From: an uncultured Streptomyces sp.
GTDB taxonomy: Bacteria; Actinomycetota; Actinomycetes; Streptomycetales; Streptomycetaceae
Length of the DNA stretch: 45,994 bases
Assembly: GCF_947488945.1 (NCBI RefSeq)
Contig: NZ_CANLBS010000035.1
Coordinates: 1 to 45,994 of the forward strand
Direction: 5' to 3'
Shown: in pieces, positions 1 to 6,606 of the stretch
Position numbering within the stretch: position 1 is the first letter of the stretch
How the letters are laid out: each line of letters starts with the position of its first letter
The notes under the pieces: generated by a model
Databases searched by the model: none
Seen by the model: only the letters and a program-made list of their open reading frames with translations
Told to the model about the DNA's origin: nothing
Program-made: the position numbers and the translations under genes

Positions 1-70
1 GGGCGGCCCTGCTCTGACACACAGGACCTCTGCCTGTATCCGACCAGCGCAGACAGAAGTTGGAAAGCGC

Positions 71-268
71 TCAGTGGCGCAGGAGTTCGAGGTCGTGGCA
101 GGTGGTGATCGTTGCGCGTGTTTCGTCGGTGAGTGTGATCCGGCGGGCTTCCAGGACGCGGAGGAGGGCTTGGGTCCGCTCCGCTGCCCGGCCTTCTGCT
201 CGGCCTTCGGCCCGGCCCTCTGCCCGGATCTCTTCGGACAGGGGCGAGGTGTAGAAGGACAGGTCCAT
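71..268 (-). pseudogene. Duplicated C-terminal fragment of the Rpn-like nuclease
   Basis: A 65-codon frame that matches the last part of the adjacent full-length nuclease almost residue for residue (DLSFYTSPLSEEIR, then EGRAEG repeats, then ETRATITTCHDLELLRH). It stops exactly where the parent continues with W. The whole nuclease domain is missing, so it cannot be an active enzyme. An ATG at 266-268 has GGAGGAG about 11 bases upstream, so translation as a small helical or tetramerisation-like peptide is possible. It lies 31 bases downstream of the parent gene on the same strand. I read it as a remnant of tandem duplication. Confidence 0.7.
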
Positions 269-562
269 GGGCCTCAGCTCTCCTCCGGCATCCCGGGTGT
301 CATTCCCCGGCGAGGATTTCTTCTGGGGTGGTGGCGGTGAGGGCTCTGTCGAACCAGTGGCGCAGGAGTTCGAGGTCGTGGCAGGTGGTGATCGTTGCGC
401 GTGTTTCGTCGGTGAGTGGGATCTGACGGGCTTCCAGGACGCGGAGGAGGGCTTGGGCCCGCTCCACCGCCTGGCCTTCGGCTCGGCCCTCGTCCCGGCC
501 TTCTGCCCGGCCCTCGTCCCGGATTTCCTCGGACAGGGGCGACGTGTAGAAAGAAAGGTCCA
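72..562. repeat. Imperfect direct repeat, about 200 bp, two copies
   Basis: Copy 1 is 72-267 and copy 2 is 355-562. The offset is 283 bases at the left end and 295 at the right. The 12-base difference equals one extra four-residue RxEG unit in the full gene. Flanks diverge abruptly on both sides. This is a partial gene duplication rather than an insertion sequence, since no terminal inverted repeats or transposase are visible. Confidence 0.8.
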
Positions 563-1208
563 CGGCCACCAGGTTCCTCCACTGTGTTGCTGCCGGGCGG
601 GTGCCCAGACCCTGTGCGGTGAGTTCGACGATGGGGTTGGTGATGTCCGCCGGTGCGTCCCGCAGCGCGGCGGAGAGCGTTTTCAGTATGGCACCGACGT
701 CCGGATCGTCGGCGTGTGTGATGGCCGCCAGAGTGGCGAGCGCCAGGTCCTTGCGGGCCTCGGCCACGTCCGTGATCACGGGCATGTTGTGCGGGCCCGC
801 CACGAGCGGGTTCAGGGTGAGCGTCTGCCAGCCCCGGAGCCCCACGGTGATGGGCCGGGAGGCCCATGCGGCGGTGGCGTGGTCCTGGCAGACGACCAGC
901 AGCAGGACGGGCAGGGCGTACCTGTTGTTGAGGTAGCCCACGTAGTACGGCCAGCCCGTCGTCTTGGCCGGGTCCTTCTTGCCCTGCGCCTCGACGGCGA
1001 GCAGGAACGGCCCGTCGTGTTCCGTCTCGACCCGTAACAGGGTGTCCACCCGGCGCTCCACGGGCCGGGCCTCGGTGAGGTCGGTCGACAACACTTCCGT
1101 GAAGGTGGGGGTCGGGAGATCGACGTCGAGCACCTCGGAGACACGGGAGAAGAGGCCCGGATACTCCTGGAAGATCCGGTGCATGGCCTCGTGGGGCGAG
1201 CTGACCAA
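300..1208 (-). CDS. Rpn-like PD-(D/E)XK nuclease family protein
   Basis: A 302-residue protein starting SSPHEAMHRIFQ after an initiator TTG. I chose the TTG at 1206-1208 because AAAGGGG lies six bases upstream; TTG at 1214 and an ATG at 1184 are alternatives. The motif VDTLLRVE...FLLAVEAQGK fits the Asp...Glu-x-Gln/Lys core of the PD-(D/E)XK fold found in the Rpn/YhgA-like 'transposase' family. The C-terminus carries R-D/A-E-G repeats and a predicted helical end. Related E. coli Rpn proteins are DNA endonucleases that promote recombination. Streptomyces members are numerous and uncharacterised, so the role here is inference. It sits downstream of the winged-helix gene on the same strand, 43 bases away, possibly co-transcribed. 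Confidence 0.7.
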   Translation of the reverse strand: MVSSPHEAMHRIFQEYPGLFSRVSEVLDVDLPTPTFTEVLSTDLTEARPVERRVDTLLRVETEHDGPFLLAVEAQGKKDPAKTTGWPYYVGYLNNRYALPVLLLVVCQDHATAAWASRPITVGLRGWQTLTLNPLVAGPHNMPVITDVAEARKDLALATLAAITHADDPDVGAILKTLSAALRDAPADITNPIVELTAQGLGTRPAATQWRNLVAVDLSFYTSPLSEEIRDEGRAEGRDEGRAEGQAVERAQALLRVLEARQIPLTDETRATITTCHDLELLRHWFDRALTATTPEEILAGE

Positions 1209-1251
1209 GGTCAACCCCTTTCGGGTTTCGGGTCGGGCGGCGGTGCGTGGG

Positions 1252-2367
1252 TCACGCGGCCGGAGCGGGAACGTCGTGCTGGTCGGCCCGGCAGTCGCCG
1301 CAGTGGCCGGCGTGACGGGAGCGGAAAGCGCGGTCGCAGCGCGGGCACTCCTGGAGCGGGACGAAGCCCGGGCGTACGCGGACCAGTTCCCCGGTGTCCG
1401 GCAGCGAGGGCGGCAGCAGGGCCGTGATGCGATGGCGCAGCAGCTTGGCGGGATGCTTGAGGGGAACCGGCAGATCGGCGGTGGGGGTGCGCCGGACGGT
1501 GTCCGCAGGGACCTCCCGCTCCAGCCAGGCCGCGACGCCGTCGGTCAGTGTCCGGATGTCCGCCTCGGTCAGCACCAGCTGGGACGCGTGGCGTCGCAGG
1601 TCGGCCAGGAGCGCCGAGGCCGTTCGCAGCAGCTCCGGGGTGGGCGTCCGGGGCTGGGGGAGCGGCGGTGGCGGCGTCTTCCGCGCGGTCGGGGCGGGCA
1701 CGTGGACGACCGGGAGAGGCGGCGGGGACACCCGTACGGGTGCGGCGGCCGGTTCCTGTAGGGGGTCGGGTGCGGTGGTCGTGGCTCCTCCGGGCTGGGG
1801 CGCTGAGGGACGTACGGGTCCGGGCGCGGCAGCGGGGATCAACGGTGCATGGGACACGGCCCGAGGCTCCCGGCACCGTGCTGTCGACGGCTCGCGCTCT
1901 TCCGGCGGTTCGGGCCTCACCTCCGGTTCGCGTGGCCCCTTTGCCCGCCCGGCCCCCGGCGGAGCGGCCGCTTCCGGGGCCGCCGCCGGCTGGTTGAACC
2001 AGGCCGTGCGCGTCACGATGCTCCCGTTCGGCAGGCGCTCACGGCTGCGCTTGAGGTATCCGTGCGTCTCCAGCTCGCGCAGTGCGGCGGCGATGCGGGC
2101 TTCGCTCTCCGGGAAGCGCTCGGTGAGGCGCTTGATGCCGATCCTCGCCCCGGTGGGCAGCGACTGGATGTGCGCGGCGAGTCCGATGGCCAGCAGCGAC
2201 AGGGTGCGGTGCTGGGCGAGATGGTTGCCGATGACCGTGAAGCCCTTGGCGTGTCGGACGGTGTGGTGGACGACGCCGAACGGCGGTTTCCCGTCCCTGG
2301 AACGGCTGGAGTGCCCGGCCCGGCCGGACGAGGCGCACGAGGGCGCGATAACCTGCGGGGAACCCAT
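1252..2367 (-). CDS. Winged-helix DNA-binding protein with C-terminal zinc ribbon
   Basis: A 371-residue protein from the ATG at 2365-2367, with AAGG nine bases upstream. Residues about 40-125 form a MarR/GntR-like winged helix (IGIKRLTERFPESEARIAAAL, then ELETHGYLKR), preceded by GFTVIGNHLAQHRTLSLLAIGLA. A Pro/Ala-rich linker follows, then a helical region, and near the C-terminus a CPRC...CGDC four-cysteine zinc ribbon. The architecture matches Streptomyces 'helix-turn-helix domain-containing protein' families that occur near accessory regions. Function is unknown; DNA binding is inferred from the winged helix. An in-frame upstream GTG/ATG region (to 2460) lacks a convincing ribosome site, so I did not extend the gene. 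Confidence 0.7.
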   Translation of the reverse strand: MGSPQVIAPSCASSGRAGHSSRSRDGKPPFGVVHHTVRHAKGFTVIGNHLAQHRTLSLLAIGLAAHIQSLPTGARIGIKRLTERFPESEARIAAALRELETHGYLKRSRERLPNGSIVTRTAWFNQPAAAPEAAAPPGAGRAKGPREPEVRPEPPEEREPSTARCREPRAVSHAPLIPAAAPGPVRPSAPQPGGATTTAPDPLQEPAAAPVRVSPPPLPVVHVPAPTARKTPPPPLPQPRTPTPELLRTASALLADLRRHASQLVLTEADIRTLTDGVAAWLEREVPADTVRRTPTADLPVPLKHPAKLLRHRITALLPPSLPDTGELVRVRPGFVPLQECPRCDRAFRSRHAGHCGDCRADQHDVPAPAA

Positions 2368-2640
2368 GGGGAAGAGCCTTACTTCCTTGTGGTCAGGCCC
2401 TCGTCCGGGATTGTCTTCCCGACGGGGGCCGTCGCGTTCTGTGGTTGTCGCGGCGAGCATATGTCACGCAACGTATGGCAAATCCAGCCCAGTTGGAGCA
2501 AGTCACCCGAGAGAGTGACGCGCCGTCAGGACATGGACGGGTGGGGTGGGAAGGGTGATTTCCCCAGATACTTGAAAGCTTCTTATGTCGTGCGGGGCCG
2601 GGACGCGGGCACCCGCGACCCGGCGGCCCGGGACGTGGTC

Positions 2641-2670
2641 CACCGGGTCGCGGCCCGCCACGACCCGGTG
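2641..2670 (-). terminator. Hairpin downstream of the ATPase-like gene
   Basis: Perfect 10-bp arms (2641-2650 and 2661-2670, CACCGGGTCG / CGACCCGGTG) around a 10-base loop, 28 bases past the stop of the minus-strand gene at 2698. No T-run, as is usual in Streptomyces. The rest of 2368-2640 holds the upstream region of the winged-helix gene and no gene I can support. Confidence 0.5.
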
Positions 2671-2697
2671 AAACCGCGCTCCTGCTGAGGGACCGGG

Positions 2698-3134
2698 TCA
2701 CGGGACGAGGTCCAGCTCCGCCCACACGGTCTTGCGCGGCACGGGTCCGACGGTGACGCCCCAGCGGTCGGCCAGCGCGTCCACGATCAGCAGTCCGCGC
2801 CCGGACGTCGCGTCCCCGTCGGGAGCCGTCAGGCGGTCCGGGGCGGGCGGCAGCCGCTCGCCCCGGGTGTCGGTCACCTCGATCCGCAGCCGCCCGTTGC
2901 CGTGGAGGACGAGGCTCAGACGGAAGTCCCGGCCGGGTACGCGGCCGTGGACGACGGCGTTCGCCGCCAGTTCGGCCACGATGTGCGCCGCCGCCTCGGA
3001 GGGGTCCCCCAGTCGCCGAGGTGCGCGACGGTCAGCAACCGCGCGAGCCGGGCACCCCGGCGGGTGGGGGAGAGCAGCACGGTGAAGGTCCGGTCCGCGC
3101 GGTCGAGTTGGTGCGTGGCGAGTTGTTGTTTCAC
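2698..3134 (-). pseudogene. Frameshifted anti-sigma-like ATPase (HATPase_c, RsbW-like)
   Basis: The two halves of one protein lie in different frames. The upstream half, from a GTG at 3132-3134, reads VKQQLATHQLD...TFTVLLSPTRRGARLARLL...HLGDWG. The downstream half reads DPSEAAAHIVAELAANAVVHGR...GRGLLIVDALADRWGV. Together they form the usual approximately 145-residue single-domain histidine-kinase-like ATPase with N-box (ELAANAVVH) and G-box (GRGLLIVDALA). The junction is the C5 tract at 3006-3010 (G5 in the mRNA), where one base appears to be missing. Proteins of this type accompany DUF5753/DUF397 genes in WhiJ/AbaA-type clusters. It could be a true mutation, an assembly error, or a -1 slip on the G5 run. 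Confidence 0.7.
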
Positions 3135-3196
3135 ATCACGCAGCGTGGCCGTCCACTCGTACTCCGCACAGCGGGACGGCCCGTGCGTACGCCGAC

Positions 3197-3233
3197 TGTC
3201 CCGGCCTTGTCCGGCGCTGTCCCGGCTGTCCGG
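3197..3233. promoter_or_regulatory. Four phased TGTCC(C)GG repeats in the divergent promoter region
   Basis: Copies start at 3197 (TGTCCCGG), 3208 (TGTCCGG), 3218 (TGTCCCGG) and 3227 (TGTCCGG), at steps of 11, 10 and 9 bases, so they lie on nearly one face of the helix. They sit between the divergent ATPase-like gene and the XRE regulator gene and end 65 bases before the regulator's ATG. A cooperative operator for the adjacent regulator is a reasonable inference; no such site is known to me. Confidence 0.4.
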
Positions 3234-3297
3234 AGTGACGGTCGGGGAACAGCAGCGGTTGAAGCAGATCGGCGCGCACATCGGAAGTGGGGCACGC

Positions 3298-4176
3298 ATG
3301 AGCGTCGTTGTCGGCGGTACGGAGAGCGAGCACGACGGGGCCGACGAGCCCGGCTGGGACGTCGACCCGGACGACGAGTCCGGCGCGGCCGTCGTCGCGG
3401 CGGTCGGCCGCCAGCTCAAGGCGTGGCGCGAGGAGGCCGGCATGCGTGCGGCCGAGTTCGGCGCCGCGATCGGCTACGGCGAAGACCTCGTCCACAAGGT
3501 GGAGGGCGGCCGCCGCATCGCCCGCCCCGAGTTCCTGGACAGAGCGGACGAGGTCCTGGGCGCACACGGCAAGATCGCGGCGATGAAACGCGACCTGGCG
3601 GAGGTGCGGTACCCGAAGAGAGTGCGGGACTTGGCGAGGATGGAAGCGAAGGCGGTGGAAGTGGCCGTCTATGCCAGTCACGGCGTCCACGGCCTGTTGC
3701 AGACGGAAGCGCACGCGCGCGTGCTGCTGGAGACGCGGCAACCGTCGTACTCGCGTGACGAGGTGGAGCGAGGTGTGGCTGCTCGTATGGCTCGACGTTC
3801 GATTTTCGGACGCACCCCCGCACCCGCGCTCAGTTTCGTTCAGGAGGAGGCTGCCTTGCGACGGCCCATCGGGGGCAGAAGCGAGTTGCGGCGGCAGCTC
3901 GAACAGCTGCTGGAGATTGCACAGTTGCGGAATGTCTCGCTTCAGATCATGCCCCTCGCCTGTGAGTCTCATCCAGGACTCGATGGGGAGATCGAGGTGC
4001 TCAAGTTTTCCGATGGCACGGCTGTGGGACGGTCCCCCGGAGCGTTCAACGGGCGAGCCGTATCGGACCCGAGACATCTCCGAATCCTTGAGCTTCGGTA
4101 TGGAATGATCCGGGCCCAGGCTCTCGCGCCCAGGGAGTCGATGACGTTCATCGAGCACGTGCTGGGAGAAACATGA
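3298..4176 (+). CDS. XRE-family regulator with DUF5753 domain (WhiJ-like)
   Basis: A 292-residue protein. The start ATG at 3298 follows GGAAG nine bases upstream. Residues about 30-95 are a helix-turn-helix (LKAWREEAGMRAAEFGAAIGYGEDLVHKVEGGRRIARPEFL). The rest is the DUF5753 (Scr1-like) domain, including VYASHGVHGLLQTEAHARVLLETRQPSYSRDEVE and the C-terminal LRYGMIRAQALAPRES. Known Streptomyces relatives include WhiJ, which acts in sporulation control together with DUF397 partners. Its stop overlaps the DUF397 start (ATGA), so the two are translationally coupled. The ligand sensed by DUF5753 is unknown. This could be a developmental regulator or an antitoxin-like module. Confidence 0.85.
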   Translation: MSVVVGGTESEHDGADEPGWDVDPDDESGAAVVAAVGRQLKAWREEAGMRAAEFGAAIGYGEDLVHKVEGGRRIARPEFLDRADEVLGAHGKIAAMKRDLAEVRYPKRVRDLARMEAKAVEVAVYASHGVHGLLQTEAHARVLLETRQPSYSRDEVERGVAARMARRSIFGRTPAPALSFVQEEAALRRPIGGRSELRRQLEQLLEIAQLRNVSLQIMPLACESHPGLDGEIEVLKFSDGTAVGRSPGAFNGRAVSDPRHLRILELRYGMIRAQALAPRESMTFIEHVLGET

Positions 4177-4382
4177 TCCACGAGACTGCTGCCGGGAATC
4201 TCTGTGCGCTGGAATGGTCCAGGAGCAGCTACAGCGACAGCAGCAGCGGCAACAACTGCGTCGAGGTCGCCGCTGCCCCCGGCACCATTCACGTACGGGA
4301 CTCCAAGAGCGTCCCCGGCCCCCGGCTGGCCTTCAATGCCCGGAGCTGGGCCGAGTTCGTTCCCTACGCGGCCAGGAGCTGA
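4173..4382 (+). CDS. DUF397 family protein
   Basis: A 69-residue protein beginning with the ATG that overlaps the previous stop. It contains the typical DUF397 signatures WSRSSYSDSSSGNNCVEVA, then HVRDSK and ending in W-A-E-F. Such proteins are the small partners of XRE/DUF5753 regulators in Streptomyces, and genetics of WhiJ-type clusters suggests they modulate the DNA-binding protein. The pairing and overlap are seen directly; the mode of action is inference. Confidence 0.9.
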   Translation: MIHETAAGNLCALEWSRSSYSDSSSGNNCVEVAAAPGTIHVRDSKSVPGPRLAFNARSWAEFVPYAARS

Positions 4383-4495
4383 CCGCGTCCACGGGCACGT
4401 CCCGCCCCGACCACGAGGCGGCGAACCGGCTCTACGAGCGGCTGGGCTTCCGGGCCAGAGAGTCGACGGTCTTCCGGTTCGCCGTGGAGGGCTGA
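4382..4495 (+). pseudogene. C-terminal remnant of a GNAT acetyltransferase
   Basis: The frame reads DHEAANRLYERLGFRARES then VFRFAVEG and stop. This is the usual C-terminal end of a GNAT N-acetyltransferase (AxxLYxxLGF motif). The acetyl-CoA-binding motif and everything upstream are absent; the frame runs back into the DUF397 gene. The arrangement suggests that insertion of the regulator cluster, or a deletion, removed most of the acetyltransferase gene. Confidence 0.6.
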
Positions 4496-4563
4496 CCGAG
4501 GCGGCCCACGGTCTCCGGGCATGCGTCGCAGGCACGGCCAGGGTTGCCCGGGGAGAAACGCCG

Positions 4564-4597
4564 CCGGCCTCCCGGAGCACGTGCTCCGGGAGGCCGG
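4564..4597 (-). terminator. Perfect 34-bp palindrome downstream of LCP gene 1
   Basis: Two 17-base arms (4564-4580 and 4581-4597) are perfectly complementary with no spacer. It lies 21 bases beyond the stop codon of the minus-strand LCP gene and between convergent units, so it probably terminates both. Confidence 0.7.
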
Positions 4598-4617
4598 GTA
4601 ACAGTGGTGACCAGGCG

Positions 4618-5907
4618 TCAGTTGCCCTTGACGGTCACCTTGTCGTCGTTCTTGAGCTGCTCCACGAGCTGCTTGACCTGGTCCTTGTCCCAGACGAGGT
4701 TGCCGTTCACGCTCTGGCCCGTGAGCGGGATGTTCATCGAGGTGCCGTCGCCGCCCGTGACGCCCTTCATGGCGAAGAACATCTGGCCCAGCGACCAGAG
4801 CGACATGTCCTTGTCCACGATCAGTGTGTCCAGGCCCGCGCCCATTGTCGGGTAAAGCCTGAACGGGTTGAGGATCGTGGACGGGGTGGCCGCCTGGGAG
4901 GCCAGGGCCGCGAGGAACTTCTGCTGGTTCTTCGTGCGGTCCAGGTCGCTGCCCGCGAAGGCGTAACGGGTGCGGACGAAGGCGAGGGACTGCTCGCCGT
5001 TCAGCGTCTGCTTGCCGGCCTGGAAGTCGGCGCCGGACTTCTTGTCCTTGAACGCCTTCGGGATGTCCAGTTCCACCCCGCCCATCGCGTCCACGATGTT
5101 GGCGAAGCCGCCGAAGCCGATCTCGACGTAGTGGTCGATGCGCAGGCCGGTGTTGAACTCGACCGTGCGCACCAGGAGTTCGGGGCCGTCCTCGGCGTAG
5201 GCGGCGTTCAGCTTCACCGTCCGGCCGGTTCCCTCGTACTTCTTGCCGGACTCGGAGCCGACGAACGAGGGGATCTCGACGTTCGAGTCGCGCGGCAGCG
5301 AGACCAGCGTCGGGCCGTTGGAGCCGTCGTGGAGGATCATCATCGAGTCGGTCCGCTTGCCCTCGGCGGAACCGGTGTGCAGCTTCTTCTTGTCCTCGGC
5401 CGTCATGCCCTCGCGGCTGTCGGACCCGACGATGAGGTAGTTCGTGCCGTCGCCCTCCGAGGGCCGGTCGATGACCTTGGACAGGTCCACCTCGCGCTTG
5501 AGCTTCGAGTCGGCCCAGAAGTACGTCGAGATCGACACGGCGAGCACCAGCACGACCAGCGTCAGCGCGCCGACCTTGATCCGGCGGCCCCAGTTCGGGG
5601 CGGGCCGGCCCTGGACGTAACCGGCGTCACCGCCCCGGCCGCCCCCACCGCCCTGGTGGCCGCCGCCACCGCCGCCGTAGACCTGGCCGGTGTTGTAGCC
5701 GCTGTCGTAACCGGGTGCGGCCTGGCCGCGCCCGTCGGCGTAGTCGTCGTACCCCTGGCTCTGCGGGGGCACCTGCGGGGCCCTCGGCGGAGCCGGTCGC
5801 CGCCGCTGGACGTGCGGCATCACGCGTGCGCTCTCGGGCTGCGGGGCGCTGCTGCCCCGGCCGTAGCGGTCGCTGTCGTCGGTCCATCCACCGGGCCTGT
5901 CACTCAT
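4618..5907 (-). CDS. LCP (LytR-CpsA-Psr) family protein 1
   Basis: A 429-residue membrane protein. LCP enzymes transfer lipid-linked glycopolymers onto peptidoglycan at the outer face of the membrane. An N-terminal cytoplasmic Pro/Gly-rich region (with a glycine run near residue 80-90) precedes one membrane segment at about 111-130. The LCP domain shows GSDSREG (Arg165), RTDSMMILH, SLPRDSNVEIP, KLNAAYAEDGPELLVRTVE, IDHYVEIGF and FVRTRYAFAGSDLDRTKNQQKF. There is no LytR_C domain and no cysteine, unlike the other four paralogues here. Start ATG at 5905-5907, divergent from the thioesterase gene. Confidence 0.9.
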   Translation of the reverse strand: MSDRPGGWTDDSDRYGRGSSAPQPESARVMPHVQRRRPAPPRAPQVPPQSQGYDDYADGRGQAAPGYDSGYNTGQVYGGGGGGHQGGGGGRGGDAGYVQGRPAPNWGRRIKVGALTLVVLVLAVSISTYFWADSKLKREVDLSKVIDRPSEGDGTNYLIVGSDSREGMTAEDKKKLHTGSAEGKRTDSMMILHDGSNGPTLVSLPRDSNVEIPSFVGSESGKKYEGTGRTVKLNAAYAEDGPELLVRTVEFNTGLRIDHYVEIGFGGFANIVDAMGGVELDIPKAFKDKKSGADFQAGKQTLNGEQSLAFVRTRYAFAGSDLDRTKNQQKFLAALASQAATPSTILNPFRLYPTMGAGLDTLIVDKDMSLWSLGQMFFAMKGVTGGDGTSMNIPLTGQSVNGNLVWDKDQVKQLVEQLKNDDKVTVKGN

Positions 5908-6024
5908 GCGGTCCAGTGTGCAGCCCGAAGCCGTGAGGATTACAGGGTGTGAGGAATATCGGGCCTGGGCTGTTGCCAACCTGATGCAAAATCCGTGACG
6001 TGTTCCACGCATACAGTGGACGCC

Positions 6025-6573
6025 ATGACAGAACAGGCCCATCGCACCGAGGAGGGCATTACGGGCAAGCCCACGGCGGCTTCCCGGACGACCCTCAGCC
6101 ACATCATGACCGGCAACGACACCAATCTGCTGGGTACGGTGCACGGCGGTGTGATCATGAAACTGGTCGACGACGCCGCGGGAGCGGTCGCCGGACGGCA
6201 CTCCGGCGGTCCGGCCGTGACGGCGTCGATGGACGAGATGGTGTTCCTGGAGCCGGTACGCGTCGGCGACCTGGTCCACGTACGCGCGCAGGTGAACTGG
6301 ACCGGCCGCTCCTCGATGGAGGTCGGGGTCCGGGTGATGGCCGAGCGCTGGAACGAGTCGACCCCCGCGCAGCAGGTCGGCAGCGCCTATCTGGTGTTCG
6401 CCGCCGTGGACGAGGACGGCCGCCCGCGCCCCGTGCCGCCCGTCGTCCCGGAGACCGAACGCGACAAGCGGCGCTACCAGGAAGCCCAGATCCGGCGCAC
6501 CCACCGGCTGGCGAGGCGCCGGGCGATCAAGGAACTGCGTGACAAGCGGGTCGCGGACGGGCTGGAGGACTGA
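6025..6573 (+). CDS. Acyl-CoA thioesterase (hotdog fold, YciA/YkhA-like)
   Basis: A 182-residue cytoplasmic hotdog-fold enzyme that would hydrolyse acyl-CoA to free acid and CoA. The segment MTGNDTNLLGTVHGGVIMKLVDDAAG holds the catalytic motif of the family (N-x-x-G-x-x-HGG with downstream Asp), followed by ASMDEMVFLEPVRVGDLV and a conserved basic C-terminal tail. Start chosen at the ATG at 6025. No Shine-Dalgarno is seen there, but a TACAGT hexamer ends seven bases upstream, so the message may be leaderless. It is divergent from LCP gene 1. Confidence 0.88.
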   Translation: MTEQAHRTEEGITGKPTAASRTTLSHIMTGNDTNLLGTVHGGVIMKLVDDAAGAVAGRHSGGPAVTASMDEMVFLEPVRVGDLVHVRAQVNWTGRSSMEVGVRVMAERWNESTPAQQVGSAYLVFAAVDEDGRPRPVPPVVPETERDKRRYQEAQIRRTHRLARRRAIKELRDKRVADGLED

Positions 6574-6606
6574 GTGAGCGGGTAGACCTGCTGTCGGCCG
6601 GACCTG

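Noticed and set aside
300..1208. Transposase of a mobile element
   Set aside because: The family is sometimes named 'transposase', but no terminal inverted repeats, target duplications or partner genes are seen; nuclease-like protein is the safer name.
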